Positions 1 through 6,058 of a stretch of 6,845 nt of DNA are shown piece after piece. The stretch is from Acidobacteriota bacterium (GTDB lineage Bacteria > Acidobacteriota > Terriglobia > Bryobacterales > Bryobacteraceae). The notes below the pieces were generated by a model. The model had not been told where the DNA came from, searched no databases, and saw nothing but the letters and a program-made list of their open reading frames with translations. Numbering within the stretch: the first letter of the stretch is position 1; each line of letters opens with the position of its first letter. The position numbers and the translations under genes are program-made. The stretch covers positions 1-6,845 of the forward strand of contig JAMCRM010000146.1 of NCBI GenBank assembly GCA_023380575.1. Reading direction: 5' to 3'.

Positions 1-1632
1 TTGGCCGCCGCCGCGGACTACGAAGGCCTTATCCATGCGTTTCTCTGGGACGGAAAAGGGGAAGGAGCCCAAGCCGTGGCTCGAAAACTTGCCGGTATCG
101 AACCGGAAAACAAGGTCGCGCGCGCGGCCATTCAGGACTACACCGAAAAGCAGAAGAGCGCGCTCCTGGCGGAGGCCCGCGAACTGACTTCCCAACGGCG
201 CTATGCCGAAGCCATCGACCGTTACGGAGAGTATCAGCAGATTTACGGCTCCAGCGGAGAAATCGAGTTGATGGTGGCGCGCCTGAACAGCTGGGACAAG
301 AAACTGGGGGCTGCGGAGACGGCATATCACAATTACCTGCTCAAACATCCTGCTGACGTGGATGCTCGCCTGGAACTTGCCAATGTGCAGCGCTGGATCG
401 GCCACTACGGCCTGGCGGAGCTTTCTTATAGGGAAGTGCTGAAATCCGACCCACGCAACAGCGGCGCGCTGCTCGGGTTGGCGCAGGTGGCTGACAGCCG
501 CAGCGCCGATCCGTTTGCCCTGGTGCAGGCCTACCGCCAAGTGCTGGCCGCCGATCCGAAAAACATGGCGGCGCGCAACCGCATGGACCAACTGGAGCCG
601 TTGGTCTCGCCTTCCATGGGTTATTCTTTCCACAGTTTCGGCGACTCCGACGGGTACTATCGCGGCGAGAACCGTTTCCAGTTTTCGCTCCCGCTGCCGG
701 GGAACCTGCAACTGAGCCCGTACTATTCGTTGACGTACTTTCATCAGTACCGGCAGGTGGGCGGCGGGAACTGCGCCGCTGAGAACCCGAATCTAGACGC
801 GCGGACGGTCGGCCTCAGCAGCGCCATCTGCGGACGCAATGGAACCTATTGGGGCAATGGCGGCGGCGTCCAGACCCGGCTGGGGGCCGTGTCCGGCACA
901 AACCTGCTTTTGGATATCGGCGCGACGCGCTTCAGCACGGGTCCTGTGTCGCTCAATGCGCGCGCGGATCTGACCGTGAAACTGAGTCCCGGCAGCCTGC
1001 TGTTTTTGGACCTGGCGCGCCGGCCGGGCGTGTGGGACCTCAACACGGTAGGCACGCTGGCCGCCGGCATTGTGGGCGACACGGGGCTGCTGGGATTTCA
1101 AACCAATATCGGCGAGCGATGGCGCTTCTGGGCGGCGGGAGGAGTGACGCGTTATTCGGCGGGCATCGGCCGCGCGTACGGGAACAACATCCAACGCCGC
1201 TTTTCGACCAGGCTCGATTACAGCGTGCTGCCGTCTTTGAGGGCCGGTTACGTGATCCGAGTCAGCACGTTCGACAAGGCGTCGCCGTATTACTTCAGCC
1301 CGTCGCGATACCTGACCTACGGGGTCACCTACTCGTGGACGCAGCCGCTCTCGCCCCACGTGCGGCTGGACGTCGACGGCGAAGGCGGCCTCGGGCAGAT
1401 CAAGCGCTTCGGCGTGGCGCGCCTGGATACGCTCGAGATGGCGGCGCAACCAAATATCGTCTGGACGATTTATCCCGGGCTCGATTTCCATCTGGGATAC
1501 CGCTTCTCACGCGGCCGCAGCAGCGCATTCGGGTCGCCCGTGTACAGCACCGGCGGCATGGAGTTCGGCCTGGTGAAATCGCTCGGCGAGCGATATGCGC
1601 CGGCGGATCCCACGCGCCTGGATATTTACTGA
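1..1632 (+). CDS. TPR-containing outer-membrane beta-barrel protein, probable exopolysaccharide export porin (5' partial)
   Basis: Probably the outer-membrane secretin-like porin of an exopolysaccharide system, with periplasmic TPR helices that guide the polymer and a barrel that exports it, as in PgaA and BcsC. The 543 visible residues begin inside a helical repeat (A/L-rich pairs such as GEGAQAVARKLAGIEPENKVA), so the TTG at base 1 is most likely an internal codon and the start and signal peptide lie upstream. TPR-like units cover about residues 1-200, with recurring P-x-N/D turns (IEPEN, HPADV, SDPRN, ADPKN). From about 205 to 526 the sequence alternates polar and hydrophobic/aromatic residues in short strands separated by glycine-rich loops (for example 236-248, 299-310, 373-384, 412-424, 494-503), typical of a barrel; the length would fit roughly 16 strands. 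Cys257 and Cys277 flank a predicted loop. The stop lies in the ribosome binding site of the synthase gene, so the two are co-translated. A YaiO-type barrel is the alternative name. The polymer specificity is unknown. Confidence 0.8.
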   Translation: MAAAADYEGLIHAFLWDGKGEGAQAVARKLAGIEPENKVARAAIQDYTEKQKSALLAEARELTSQRRYAEAIDRYGEYQQIYGSSGEIELMVARLNSWDKKLGAAETAYHNYLLKHPADVDARLELANVQRWIGHYGLAELSYREVLKSDPRNSGALLGLAQVADSRSADPFALVQAYRQVLAADPKNMAARNRMDQLEPLVSPSMGYSFHSFGDSDGYYRGENRFQFSLPLPGNLQLSPYYSLTYFHQYRQVGGGNCAAENPNLDARTVGLSSAICGRNGTYWGNGGGVQTRLGAVSGTNLLLDIGATRFSTGPVSLNARADLTVKLSPGSLLFLDLARRPGVWDLNTVGTLAAGIVGDTGLLGFQTNIGERWRFWAAGGVTRYSAGIGRAYGNNIQRRFSTRLDYSVLPSLRAGYVIRVSTFDKASPYYFSPSRYLTYGVTYSWTQPLSPHVRLDVDGEGGLGQIKRFGVARLDTLEMAAQPNIVWTIYPGLDFHLGYRFSRGRSSAFGSPVYSTGGMEFGLVKSLGERYAPADPTRLDIY

Positions 1633-1636
1633 GGAG
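1631..1636 (+). promoter_or_regulatory. Shine-Dalgarno site for the glycosyltransferase gene
   Basis: GAGGAG lies three bases upstream of the ATG at 1640 and includes the last two bases of the preceding TGA stop (1630-1632). It decides the synthase start at 1640 in preference to an in-frame ATG at 1595 inside the upstream gene. The gap is short but the match is strong. Confidence 0.7.
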
Positions 1637-1639
1637 ATT

Positions 1640-2956
1640 ATGTTACGCCGGCTCTACTCTATCTTGATCGTCACGGTCTCTATTGCGCTTGGCCTGGGGG
1701 CAGCGGCGCTGCTGTACCTCCACTTCTATTTCAACCGGCTGGAAGTTACCAACCTGCTGCTCGATTTCTCGGCGTTCCTGCTGCTGATTTTTCTGCTGAT
1801 TCTGGTCCTGCGCTACGCCCTGCTGTACTGGTTCGCCTACCTGGAGCACATGGAATACCTGCATACTCCTGAAGATTCGGAATATACGCCGCTGATTTCA
1901 ATCATTGTTCCGGCCTTCAACGAAGGCCCGGTGATTCAATCGGCTATCGAATCCGTCATGGGGCTGGACTACCCGCATTATGAAACCATCCTGGTGGACG
2001 ATGGCTCGACCGACGACACGCTGGAGCGCGCCAAATCTCTGGTGGCGCTCTACGGAAGCGAGCGTCTGCGAGTCCTCACGCAGCGGAACAGCGGCAAGGC
2101 TACCGCCCTGAACCATGGGATCGCCCACGCTAACGGCGAATTTGTCCTCTGCATGGATGCGGATTCGCGGCTCGAAGCGCAGACTCTGCGGAGCGCCATC
2201 CGGCACTTCCGCGATCCGCAGGTGGGCGCCGTGGCAGGCAACGTCAAGGTGGCCAATCGCCTGAACCTGCTGACACGCTTACAAGCCCTCGAGTATGTGG
2301 AAGGCCTGAACCTGCTGCGCACGGCGCAGGCGTTCTTCCGGAAGGTCATGGTCATTCCGGGGCCGGTAGGCATGTTCCGCAAGCGGATGCTGGAGGTGTT
2401 GGGCGGCTATGAAGCCGATACCTACGCGGAGGATTGCGATCTGACCCTGCGCATCGTCCTCTCCGGCTGGAAGATCAAGTACGAGAGCCGGGCCATTGCC
2501 TGGACCGAAGCGCCGGAGAATCCGCAGGCCCTGTTCAAGCAGCGCTACCGCTGGTCGCGCGGCATACTGCAGGCGATCATCAAACACAAGCGCCAACTGT
2601 TGCGGCCCATTTCCCGGCCGCTGGACTGCGCATTCCTTTGGATCATGGTGTTCGAAAGCATCTTACTGCCGGGTATCAACGTCTTCAGCATTCTGTTTTT
2701 CGCGGCTGCGGTGATGGGGGGCGGGCTGTCCAACCTTATCTTCCTGTGGTGGGCACAACTGACCGTGCTCGATATGGTGGTGGCGCAGTTTTGCGTCGCC
2801 CTGGAACACGAGGATCTCAGCCTGGTGTTCTACGCCGTGCTTTACCGGCTTGTCTTCATTCCTTATGTCGACGTGATGCGGTTTTTCGCGTCGCTGGATG
2901 AGATGTTCGGGGTCAAGATGGGCTGGGGCCGGCTGCAACGTTTTGGAAGGATCTGA
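1640..2956 (+). CDS. Processive family 2 glycosyltransferase, exopolysaccharide synthase (PgaC/IcaA-like)
   Basis: Inner-membrane GT2 synthase that would transfer sugars from a nucleotide-sugar donor to a growing beta-linked chain and move it across the membrane. The 438 residues match the usual size of PgaC/IcaA. Two N-terminal membrane segments (about 7-30 and 41-68) precede a cytoplasmic catalytic domain (about 84-325), followed by about three more membrane segments (about 328-415). All signature motifs are present: SIIVPAFNE (87-95), VDDGSTDD (119-126), the metal-binding DAD (173-175), the general-base motif AED with Asp265 (263-265), and QRYRW (301-305), the Q-x-x-R-W motif of processive enzymes. 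No PilZ domain follows, unlike BcsA, so c-di-GMP control is not visible here. The start at 1640 is chosen for its GAGGAG site and because it places the first membrane segment at the N-terminus. Poly-N-acetylglucosamine is the closest guess for the product, but cellulose-like or hyaluronan-like chains cannot be excluded. Confidence 0.9.
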   Translation: MLRRLYSILIVTVSIALGLGAAALLYLHFYFNRLEVTNLLLDFSAFLLLIFLLILVLRYALLYWFAYLEHMEYLHTPEDSEYTPLISIIVPAFNEGPVIQSAIESVMGLDYPHYETILVDDGSTDDTLERAKSLVALYGSERLRVLTQRNSGKATALNHGIAHANGEFVLCMDADSRLEAQTLRSAIRHFRDPQVGAVAGNVKVANRLNLLTRLQALEYVEGLNLLRTAQAFFRKVMVIPGPVGMFRKRMLEVLGGYEADTYAEDCDLTLRIVLSGWKIKYESRAIAWTEAPENPQALFKQRYRWSRGILQAIIKHKRQLLRPISRPLDCAFLWIMVFESILLPGINVFSILFFAAAVMGGGLSNLIFLWWAQLTVLDMVVAQFCVALEHEDLSLVFYAVLYRLVFIPYVDVMRFFASLDEMFGVKMGWGRLQRFGRI

Positions 2957-2962
2957 AGGAGG
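2956..2962 (+). promoter_or_regulatory. Strong Shine-Dalgarno site for the small membrane protein gene
   Basis: AAGGAGG, a near-perfect anti-16S match, begins on the last base of the synthase stop codon (TGA, 2954-2956) and ends six bases before the ATG at 2969. It is the best ribosome binding site in the window and supports this short frame as a real gene. Confidence 0.75.
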
Positions 2963-2968
2963 CTGAAA

Positions 2969-3160
2969 ATGGAAGTCGAACTGTATCCACTGTTGTCGAC
3001 CATCATTCTGGTGACCACGGTCGGAACCATCGTGTTCGCGTTGTTCTCGTATCTCGCTTACCGCGCGCGGGCACGACGCCCGCCGGCCGCGGCGGAGCAG
3101 GCGAAGACCCTGGAAGCGAGGCGGGCTCAGCTGTTCAAACGCTACGAACCGGGCGCGTAA
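2969..3160 (+). CDS. Small single-pass membrane protein, possible synthase partner
   Basis: A 63-residue protein of no family I recognise. One membrane segment (about residues 7-31, LLSTIILVTTVGTIVFALF) is followed by a basic stretch (YRARARR, 31-37) and a charged, probably helical tail ending in LFKRYEPGA. The positive-inside rule predicts N-terminus out and C-terminus in the cytoplasm. The frame is supported by an excellent ribosome binding site and by its exact fit between two operon genes (12 bases after the synthase stop, 6 before the next ATG). Its place just after the synthase matches that of PgaD, a small membrane protein needed by PgaC, but PgaD has two membrane segments and I see no sequence resemblance. 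A role as assembly or regulatory partner of the synthase is inferred from position and topology only. Confidence 0.75.
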   Translation: MEVELYPLLSTIILVTTVGTIVFALFSYLAYRARARRPPAAAEQAKTLEARRAQLFKRYEPGA

Positions 3161-3166
3161 ACGGTC

Positions 3167-5032
3167 ATGTCCACTCTCATCGGCAGCGCGCGCCGCAAGC
3201 GCGACCTTTTCGGGGTTTCTTTCGGGCTGATTGTGCTGATGGTGCTGGGCCTCCAAGTGGTCCTCTACCTCATGGTGATGCAGGACACCGTCGGCCCATT
3301 CATGCCGTTCCGCAAGGTGGCCGCGCCGCATCCGGCCATGGCCCGCGAACTCAAGGTGGCACTGCTGCGCAGCGAGGCTACCGCCAGGATGAGCCAGACG
3401 CGCCCGGAGTATTACTATGATCTGGAACAGCACTGGGAAAGCGTGCTGCGGGAAGCGCACATTCCCTACCGGGTCATCTCAGACCGTCAACTGTCCACTG
3501 TGGGGAACGATTTTCCAGTCCTTGTACTGCCCTGGGCGGCGTGCCTGGGGGAAGCCGAACTCAAAGCCATCAGCGGAGCCGTAGCCCGGGGAGCAGGCCT
3601 GGTGGCGTCCGGCGCCTTGGGTTCGCGTGACGCGGAGTGCTCCTGGAAAGGGTGGGACTACCTCACCCAGATCACGGGCGTTCGGGCACCGTACACGGTA
3701 CAGGCATCCGGGGCTTTTAATGCCGTGTTCCGCGGCGGGGGTTTCTATTCCCAGGGAATCCCCGCCGGCTACAACGTCGAGTTGCCCAGGCAGGAATTCG
3801 TCGCCGGCAACACCGAACTGCCCGATGTTTTCTGGTCGGACTGGAAACTCCGGCCCGCGCAGGGCACCAATCCGGGAAACACCACGCTGGCGGTGCATAC
3901 TACGAGGGGGCAAGGCCGCGTCGTATGGTTCGGGTTTGCGGAGACCCCGCCCAATGGACAGGCGGCGGACCGGGTGGCTCTGCGCCACTACATGGAGTCC
4001 TGCGTGCGCTGGGCGGGCAGACAAGCGATTGGCGTCGTCGACGACTGGCCGGGCCGCCACCGCGCCGCCGTCCTGATAGCCGAAGAGGTGCAGCATATGG
4101 AGAGCGCCATGGCTGCCGCCAGCTTTCTGCAGCAGGAGCGGATCCCGGCCGTGTTCTTCTGCAATTCAGAGGTGGCGCGGAGCAGCCCGGCGATTCTGCG
4201 CAAGCTGGAAGCTGTGGGTGAGGTCGGCTCCGCCGGCGATTCGGCGGAGCCGTTTGGTGATCAGCAGACGGCGATGCAAACTGACCGGCTGCTGCGGGCC
4301 AAGCACGACCTGGAGGGTTCAGCGCCGGTCAGGGTTCTGGGCTTCAACCCACCGCAGGGTTCGTCCAATGCGGACACGGCTGTATCGGTGACGAACGCGG
4401 GCTACCACTATTACCTCGATGCGTCGGAAGTGCGGCGGGCCGTGCCCGAAATGTTCGAATCCGGCGGCTCGGCGCTGCTGCCGATCCCCCGCTCGGAGAT
4501 CGCGCGGATTTACCGCGCATCATCGGATGATTTTGAAATCATCGCCAACTACCGCGGCCCCACGCCGTGGGGCAACGATCTGGCGGAAGGCTTTCTCGAC
4601 GAGTTCCAGCGCGTGCTATATCTGGGCGGCCTTTACCCGCTGGTTTTTCGCAGCGACCTGCTCGGGTCGCCACAGAATCTTCACATCCTGAGAAAGATTG
4701 TGGAGCGTCTGAAGACTGAACCGGTGTGGATCGCCTCGGGAGAATCGCTGGTGCGCTGGTGGTCGGAGCGCGAGAAACTGCGCGTCGATGTGCGCAAAAT
4801 CAGCAGCCACCGGCTGCGGGTCGCCATCACCAACCGCGGCCAATACGATCTCGAAGATGCCAGCGCGCACCTCTATCTGCCGTACACGCCGCGTCATATG
4901 CGGATAAGCTCGACCGTATTGCGGCTGCAGTTGCCGCACTCGGAGCTGACCAGCGACGGAGTCCTGCGGCTGGATTTTCCAGTCCTGCGCAGGCAGAGCA
5001 GCTATGTTCTACTTATTGCCCTTGATGAATAG
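3167..5032 (+). CDS. Membrane-anchored GATase-like plus NodB-like (degenerate polysaccharide deacetylase) protein
   Basis: A 621-residue protein with a basic N-terminus (RRKR, 9-12) and one membrane anchor (about 15-38), so the bulk should lie in the periplasm. Residues about 62-285 resemble the flavodoxin/GATase-like fold of beta-galactosidase trimerisation domains (VLVLPWAACLGEAELKAI followed by ARGAGLVASG). Residues about 299-535 look like a NodB/CE4 domain: an A-A-V-L-I strand (300-304), IPAVFFCNSEVARSSPAILR (326-345), GEVGSAGDSAEPFGDQ (351-366), GFNPPQG (392-398) and LYPLVFRSDLLGSP (489-502). The catalytic residues are missing: the TFDDG Asp pair reads AEE (305-307), the metal-binding HxxxH reads A356-GDS-A360, and the motif-5 His position appears to be Arg495. 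About 537-621 is a beta-sandwich. It is therefore probably a non-catalytic glycan-binding or scaffold protein occupying the place of PgaB. No clear ribosome binding site precedes the ATG, which follows the previous stop by six bases, so coupling is likely. Fold calls are by eye. Confidence 0.8.
   Translation: MSTLIGSARRKRDLFGVSFGLIVLMVLGLQVVLYLMVMQDTVGPFMPFRKVAAPHPAMARELKVALLRSEATARMSQTRPEYYYDLEQHWESVLREAHIPYRVISDRQLSTVGNDFPVLVLPWAACLGEAELKAISGAVARGAGLVASGALGSRDAECSWKGWDYLTQITGVRAPYTVQASGAFNAVFRGGGFYSQGIPAGYNVELPRQEFVAGNTELPDVFWSDWKLRPAQGTNPGNTTLAVHTTRGQGRVVWFGFAETPPNGQAADRVALRHYMESCVRWAGRQAIGVVDDWPGRHRAAVLIAEEVQHMESAMAAASFLQQERIPAVFFCNSEVARSSPAILRKLEAVGEVGSAGDSAEPFGDQQTAMQTDRLLRAKHDLEGSAPVRVLGFNPPQGSSNADTAVSVTNAGYHYYLDASEVRRAVPEMFESGGSALLPIPRSEIARIYRASSDDFEIIANYRGPTPWGNDLAEGFLDEFQRVLYLGGLYPLVFRSDLLGSPQNLHILRKIVERLKTEPVWIASGESLVRWWSEREKLRVDVRKISSHRLRVAITNRGQYDLEDASAHLYLPYTPRHMRISSTVLRLQLPHSELTSDGVLRLDFPVLRRQSSYVLLIALDE
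4225..4252. repeat. Perfect inverted repeat (10-bp arms, 8-base loop) inside the NodB-like motif 2
   Basis: The left arm CGGCTCCGCC (4225-4234) is the exact reverse complement of the right arm GGCGGAGCCG (4243-4252), with the loop GGCGATTC between them. It lies wholly inside the coding region and encodes residues 353-362. There is no T-run after it and it is mid-gene, so it is unlikely to be a terminator. Its arms contain the two Ala codons (4232-4234 and 4244-4246) that stand where the metal-binding histidines of active deacetylases would be. Confidence 0.85.
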
Positions 5033-6050
5033 CCGCCGGTTGTGGAGCGCCGCCGCCCTGACCCTGTTGCTCGCCTGGACGGCGGCCGCGGAACCGCCGA
5101 TCCGTCAGTTCTATTTCCTGAACGACGCGAAGTCGTGGAAGTCACTGGAAGAAAACGGCGGGACGGTCAACTTGCTTTCCCCGGTGTGGTTCAGCGTGAC
5201 ACGCACCGGAACGCTCGAATCCAGCATGGACCTGAAGCTGATCGAATGGGCCGCGGAAAAGAAAATTCCCGTCATGCCGGTGCTCGTCAACCAGGGATTT
5301 GATCCGGGCTCGGCGCATGCACTGATCGGCAGCCGGCGGGTGCAGGAAACCGTTATCGCAACCCTGCTCCGGATTGCCGCATTGCGCGGATTCAAAGGAA
5401 TTCAACTCGATTTCGAGAGTTTTGCGGTCTCGGATCGGGACGGCTACACCCAATTTGTGGAGCGATTCGCCCGCGCTCTTCACAACCTGCACATGCAACT
5501 CAGTGTAGCCGTCATGTCCCCGTACGGTGCGGAGCCGCAAGACGGGGGCGGCTGGACCAAGAGCACGCACGCCGCGGCGTTCGATTATTTTCAACTGGGG
5601 ACGGCCGCCGATTTCATCACGCTCATGGCCTACGATCAGCACACCGCGGCGGACAAGCCCGGGCCCATTGCCGGCTTGCCTTGGGCGGAAGCGTGCGTCC
5701 AGAAACTGCTGGAAGTAGTGCCGTCGTCCAAGCTGCTGCTGGGGATTCCGCTGTATTACCGGCGCTGGGGGAGGGCGAAGGCTAGCGAAGGGCCATTTCA
5801 CGAGGCGCAAGCCCTGGCCGCCCGGCACCAGGCGAAAATTCTCCGGGACGGCACGCAGGCAGAGTCCATGTTCCGCTTCGAGGACGGCGAAAGGGAGCAG
5901 GTGGTGTGGTTCAGCAATGCGGCCGACCTGCGCAGGCGCATGGAACTGATCGGAAGATATCGCTTGCGCGGCTATTCGGCGTGGCGTCTGGGGCAAGAGG
6001 ACCCGGAAGCGTGGCGTCTGGCATTCCCGCCCGGCGCAGGCGCGAACTGA
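5025..6050 (+). CDS. Secreted GH18-family glycoside hydrolase (SleL/YaaH-like)
   Basis: A 341-residue secreted protein whose signal peptide (basic NSRR, core LWSAAALTLLLAW, likely cut after TAAA at about residue 22) favours the ATG at 5025; an ATG at 5004 would add seven residues. Either start overlaps the end of the preceding gene (stop at 5030-5032), indicating translational coupling. The body is a TIM barrel of GH18 type: GIQLDFESF (125-133) holds the D-x-E core with the presumed catalytic acid Glu131 and Asp129, MAYDQH (201-206) matches the conserved M-x-Y-D substrate motif, LLLGIPLYYRRWG (237-249) is a typical late strand, and GYSAWRLGQEDPEAW (316-330) matches the family's terminal W-x-L-G-x-E-D-P-x-x-W signature with Trp319. 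The first two Asp of DxxDxDxE are Lys and Gln. No LysM domain is present. It probably cleaves N-acetylglucosamine-type links in the periplasm, trimming or releasing the exported polymer as the hydrolase part of PgaB does. The substrate is inferred. Confidence 0.85.
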   Translation: MNSRRLWSAAALTLLLAWTAAAEPPIRQFYFLNDAKSWKSLEENGGTVNLLSPVWFSVTRTGTLESSMDLKLIEWAAEKKIPVMPVLVNQGFDPGSAHALIGSRRVQETVIATLLRIAALRGFKGIQLDFESFAVSDRDGYTQFVERFARALHNLHMQLSVAVMSPYGAEPQDGGGWTKSTHAAAFDYFQLGTAADFITLMAYDQHTAADKPGPIAGLPWAEACVQKLLEVVPSSKLLLGIPLYYRRWGRAKASEGPFHEAQALAARHQAKILRDGTQAESMFRFEDGEREQVVWFSNAADLRRRMELIGRYRLRGYSAWRLGQEDPEAWRLAFPPGAGAN

Positions 6051-6054
6051 GGAG
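6049..6054 (+). promoter_or_regulatory. Shine-Dalgarno site for the PEGA-domain gene
   Basis: GAGGAG begins inside the TGA stop of the glycosidase gene (6048-6050) and lies four bases before the ATG at 6059. The arrangement repeats the stop-in-ribosome-site design seen at 1631-1636 and fixes the start of a reading frame that runs off the window. Confidence 0.65.
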
Positions 6055-6058
6055 CTTT

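Noticed and set aside
1..3. TTG at base 1 as a true start codon
   Set aside because: The first residues already belong to a helical repeat, there is no signal peptide as an outer-membrane protein needs, and the window simply begins here.
793..1491. Long antisense reading frame (232 codons) opposite the porin gene
   Set aside because: It is opposite a well-supported beta-barrel coding region in a GC-rich sequence, where long antisense frames are common. Its product is rich in Arg, Ala and Pro with no recognisable domain.
849..1667. Overlapping + strand frame (272 codons) inside the porin gene
   Set aside because: The product is Arg/Gly/Ala-rich with no strand pattern, and the in-frame porin sequence explains the same bases.
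2663..3460. Antisense frame of 265 codons spanning three genes
   Set aside because: It crosses three coupled sense genes, has a His/Arg/Gln-rich low-complexity product, and shows no ribosome binding site or family resemblance.
4225..4252. The inverted repeat as a transcription terminator
   Set aside because: It lies in the middle of a coding region, has no following T-run, and downstream genes in the same operon must be transcribed through it.
5142..5996. Antisense frame of 284 codons opposite the GH18 gene
   Set aside because: The sense strand encodes clear GH18 motifs throughout; the antisense product shows no motif and is a codon-bias shadow.
5979..6021. Direct repeat GCGTGGCGTCTGG at 5979-5991 and 6009-6021
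   Set aside because: It encodes the two halves (AWRLG and AWRLA) of the GH18 terminal motif W-x-L-G-x-E-D-P-x-x-W, so protein constraint and codon bias explain it without a separate element.
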